Below are positions 63,828 through 64,000 of a stretch of 64,000 nt of DNA, piece after piece. The position numbers and the translations under genes were made by a program. Position 1 is the first letter of the stretch, and every line of letters starts with the position of its first letter. The stretch lies in assembly GCF_002269505.1 (NCBI RefSeq), contig NZ_NQKQ01000015.1, positions 56,539 through 120,538 on the forward strand, read 5' to 3'. The stretch comes from Pseudomonas fragi. Lineage in GTDB: Bacteria; Pseudomonadota; Gammaproteobacteria; Pseudomonadales; Pseudomonadaceae. The notes under the pieces are model-generated. The model saw nothing but the letters and a program-made list of their open reading frames with translations. It had not been told where the DNA came from and did not search any database.

Positions 63828-63855
63828 TTGACTCAGATTTTTAACTGTCTATAAT
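63828..63855 (+). promoter_or_regulatory. rRNA operon promoter P1
   Basis: TTGACT (63828-63833) and a perfect TATAAT (63850-63855), 16 bp apart, followed by a GC-rich discriminator (TCGCCCC). Together with its position after tyrS it marks the upstream promoter of an rrn operon whose 16S gene lies beyond the right edge. Confidence 0.85.
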
Positions 63856-63961
63856 TCGCCCCACTTCCGGCGCAGTCGAAACGGAAAACTCCTTGAGTTT
63901 CAATGAGTTGGATGGTTTTCGGCGGTGCAAGCTTCAAGTCATCGAAGCAGGAAATGAGGTG

Positions 63962-63989
63962 TTGACAGCAGCGTGTAACGCTGTAGAAT
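63962..63989 (+). promoter_or_regulatory. rRNA operon promoter P2
   Basis: TTGACA (63962-63967) and TAGAAT (63984-63989), again 16 bp apart, with GC-rich sequence (TCGCCTCCCGC) at the start site. It is the second of two tandem promoters 134 bp apart. The interval between them has no gene. Confidence 0.85.
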
Positions 63990-64000
63990 TCGCCTCCCGC

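Overview
The window is a chromosomal segment of a Pseudomonas, most likely from the P. fluorescens/putida side of the genus. The evidence is gene content and order (pqq operon, davBA, rmcA-rpoD-dnaG-rpsU, tsaD-plsY-folB-folK-cca, spoVR-yeaH-prkA, the lptD-surA-pdxA-rsmA-apaG-apaH cluster, amgK-murU, split trpE and trpGDC, vfr, speD, coq7, argC, erpA, anmK, tyrS followed by an rrn promoter) and the typical Pseudomonas REP/REPIN repeats. Nearly everything is core genome and coding density is high.

Layout. 1-6.1 kb: pyrroloquinoline quinone operon read leftward (pqqF, pqqA, pqqB, pqqC, pqqD, pqqE, then an S9 peptidase cut by the edge), with a hairpin after the 24-residue pqqA. 6.2-9.4 kb: lysine catabolism by the 5-aminovalerate route (davB, davA) with an Lrp-type regulator. 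9.4-10.7 kb: a Fic-domain protein with a C-terminal winged helix, preceded by two tandem 29-bp inverted repeats. 10.8-13.5 kb: a tRNA gene with anticodon CAT (probably tRNA-Ile2) whose anticodon loop is interrupted by a full-length group II intron. The intron carries a complete second CAT-anticodon tRNA as well as its reverse transcriptase/maturase. 13.5-21.6 kb: an RmcA-like c-di-GMP protein, rpoD, dnaG and rpsU. 21.7-25.7 kb: tsaD, plsY, folB, folK, cca. 25.7-30.6 kb: the spoVR-yeaH-prkA stress operon. 30.9-38.5 kb: glpE, apaH, apaG, rsmA, pdxA, surA, lptD. 38.6-42.1 kb: amgK-murU (cell-wall recycling), a DjlA-like co-chaperone and a DUF3530 protein. 42.2-42.9 kb: a REP-associated transposase with its own REP pair. 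42.9-50.9 kb: rpe, gph, trpE, the estA autotransporter esterase, and trpGDC. Both trp transcription units have Trp-Arg-Trp leader peptides. 51-54 kb: lipoate-ligase-like protein, vfr, an OsmC protein, speD. 54-58 kb: coq7, a HIT protein, an SDR, a DUF805 protein, nitronate monooxygenase, hemJ. 58-63.8 kb: argC, erpA, anmK, an M23 endopeptidase, tyrS. The last 200 bp hold two sigma-70 promoters of the type that drive ribosomal RNA operons.

The most unusual locus is the intron-split tRNA at 10809-13494. The splice sites are set by several independent signals: GTGCG at the 5' end, a canonical 34-nt domain V, a bulged A seven nucleotides from a terminal AC, and exact restoration of a 77-nt tRNA. 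The intron's EBS1 segment is complementary over 11 nt to the anticodon loop and flanking stem bases of both the host tRNA and the tRNA it carries. I know of no described group II intron that carries a replacement tRNA for the gene it interrupts. All functional statements about it are inference from sequence.
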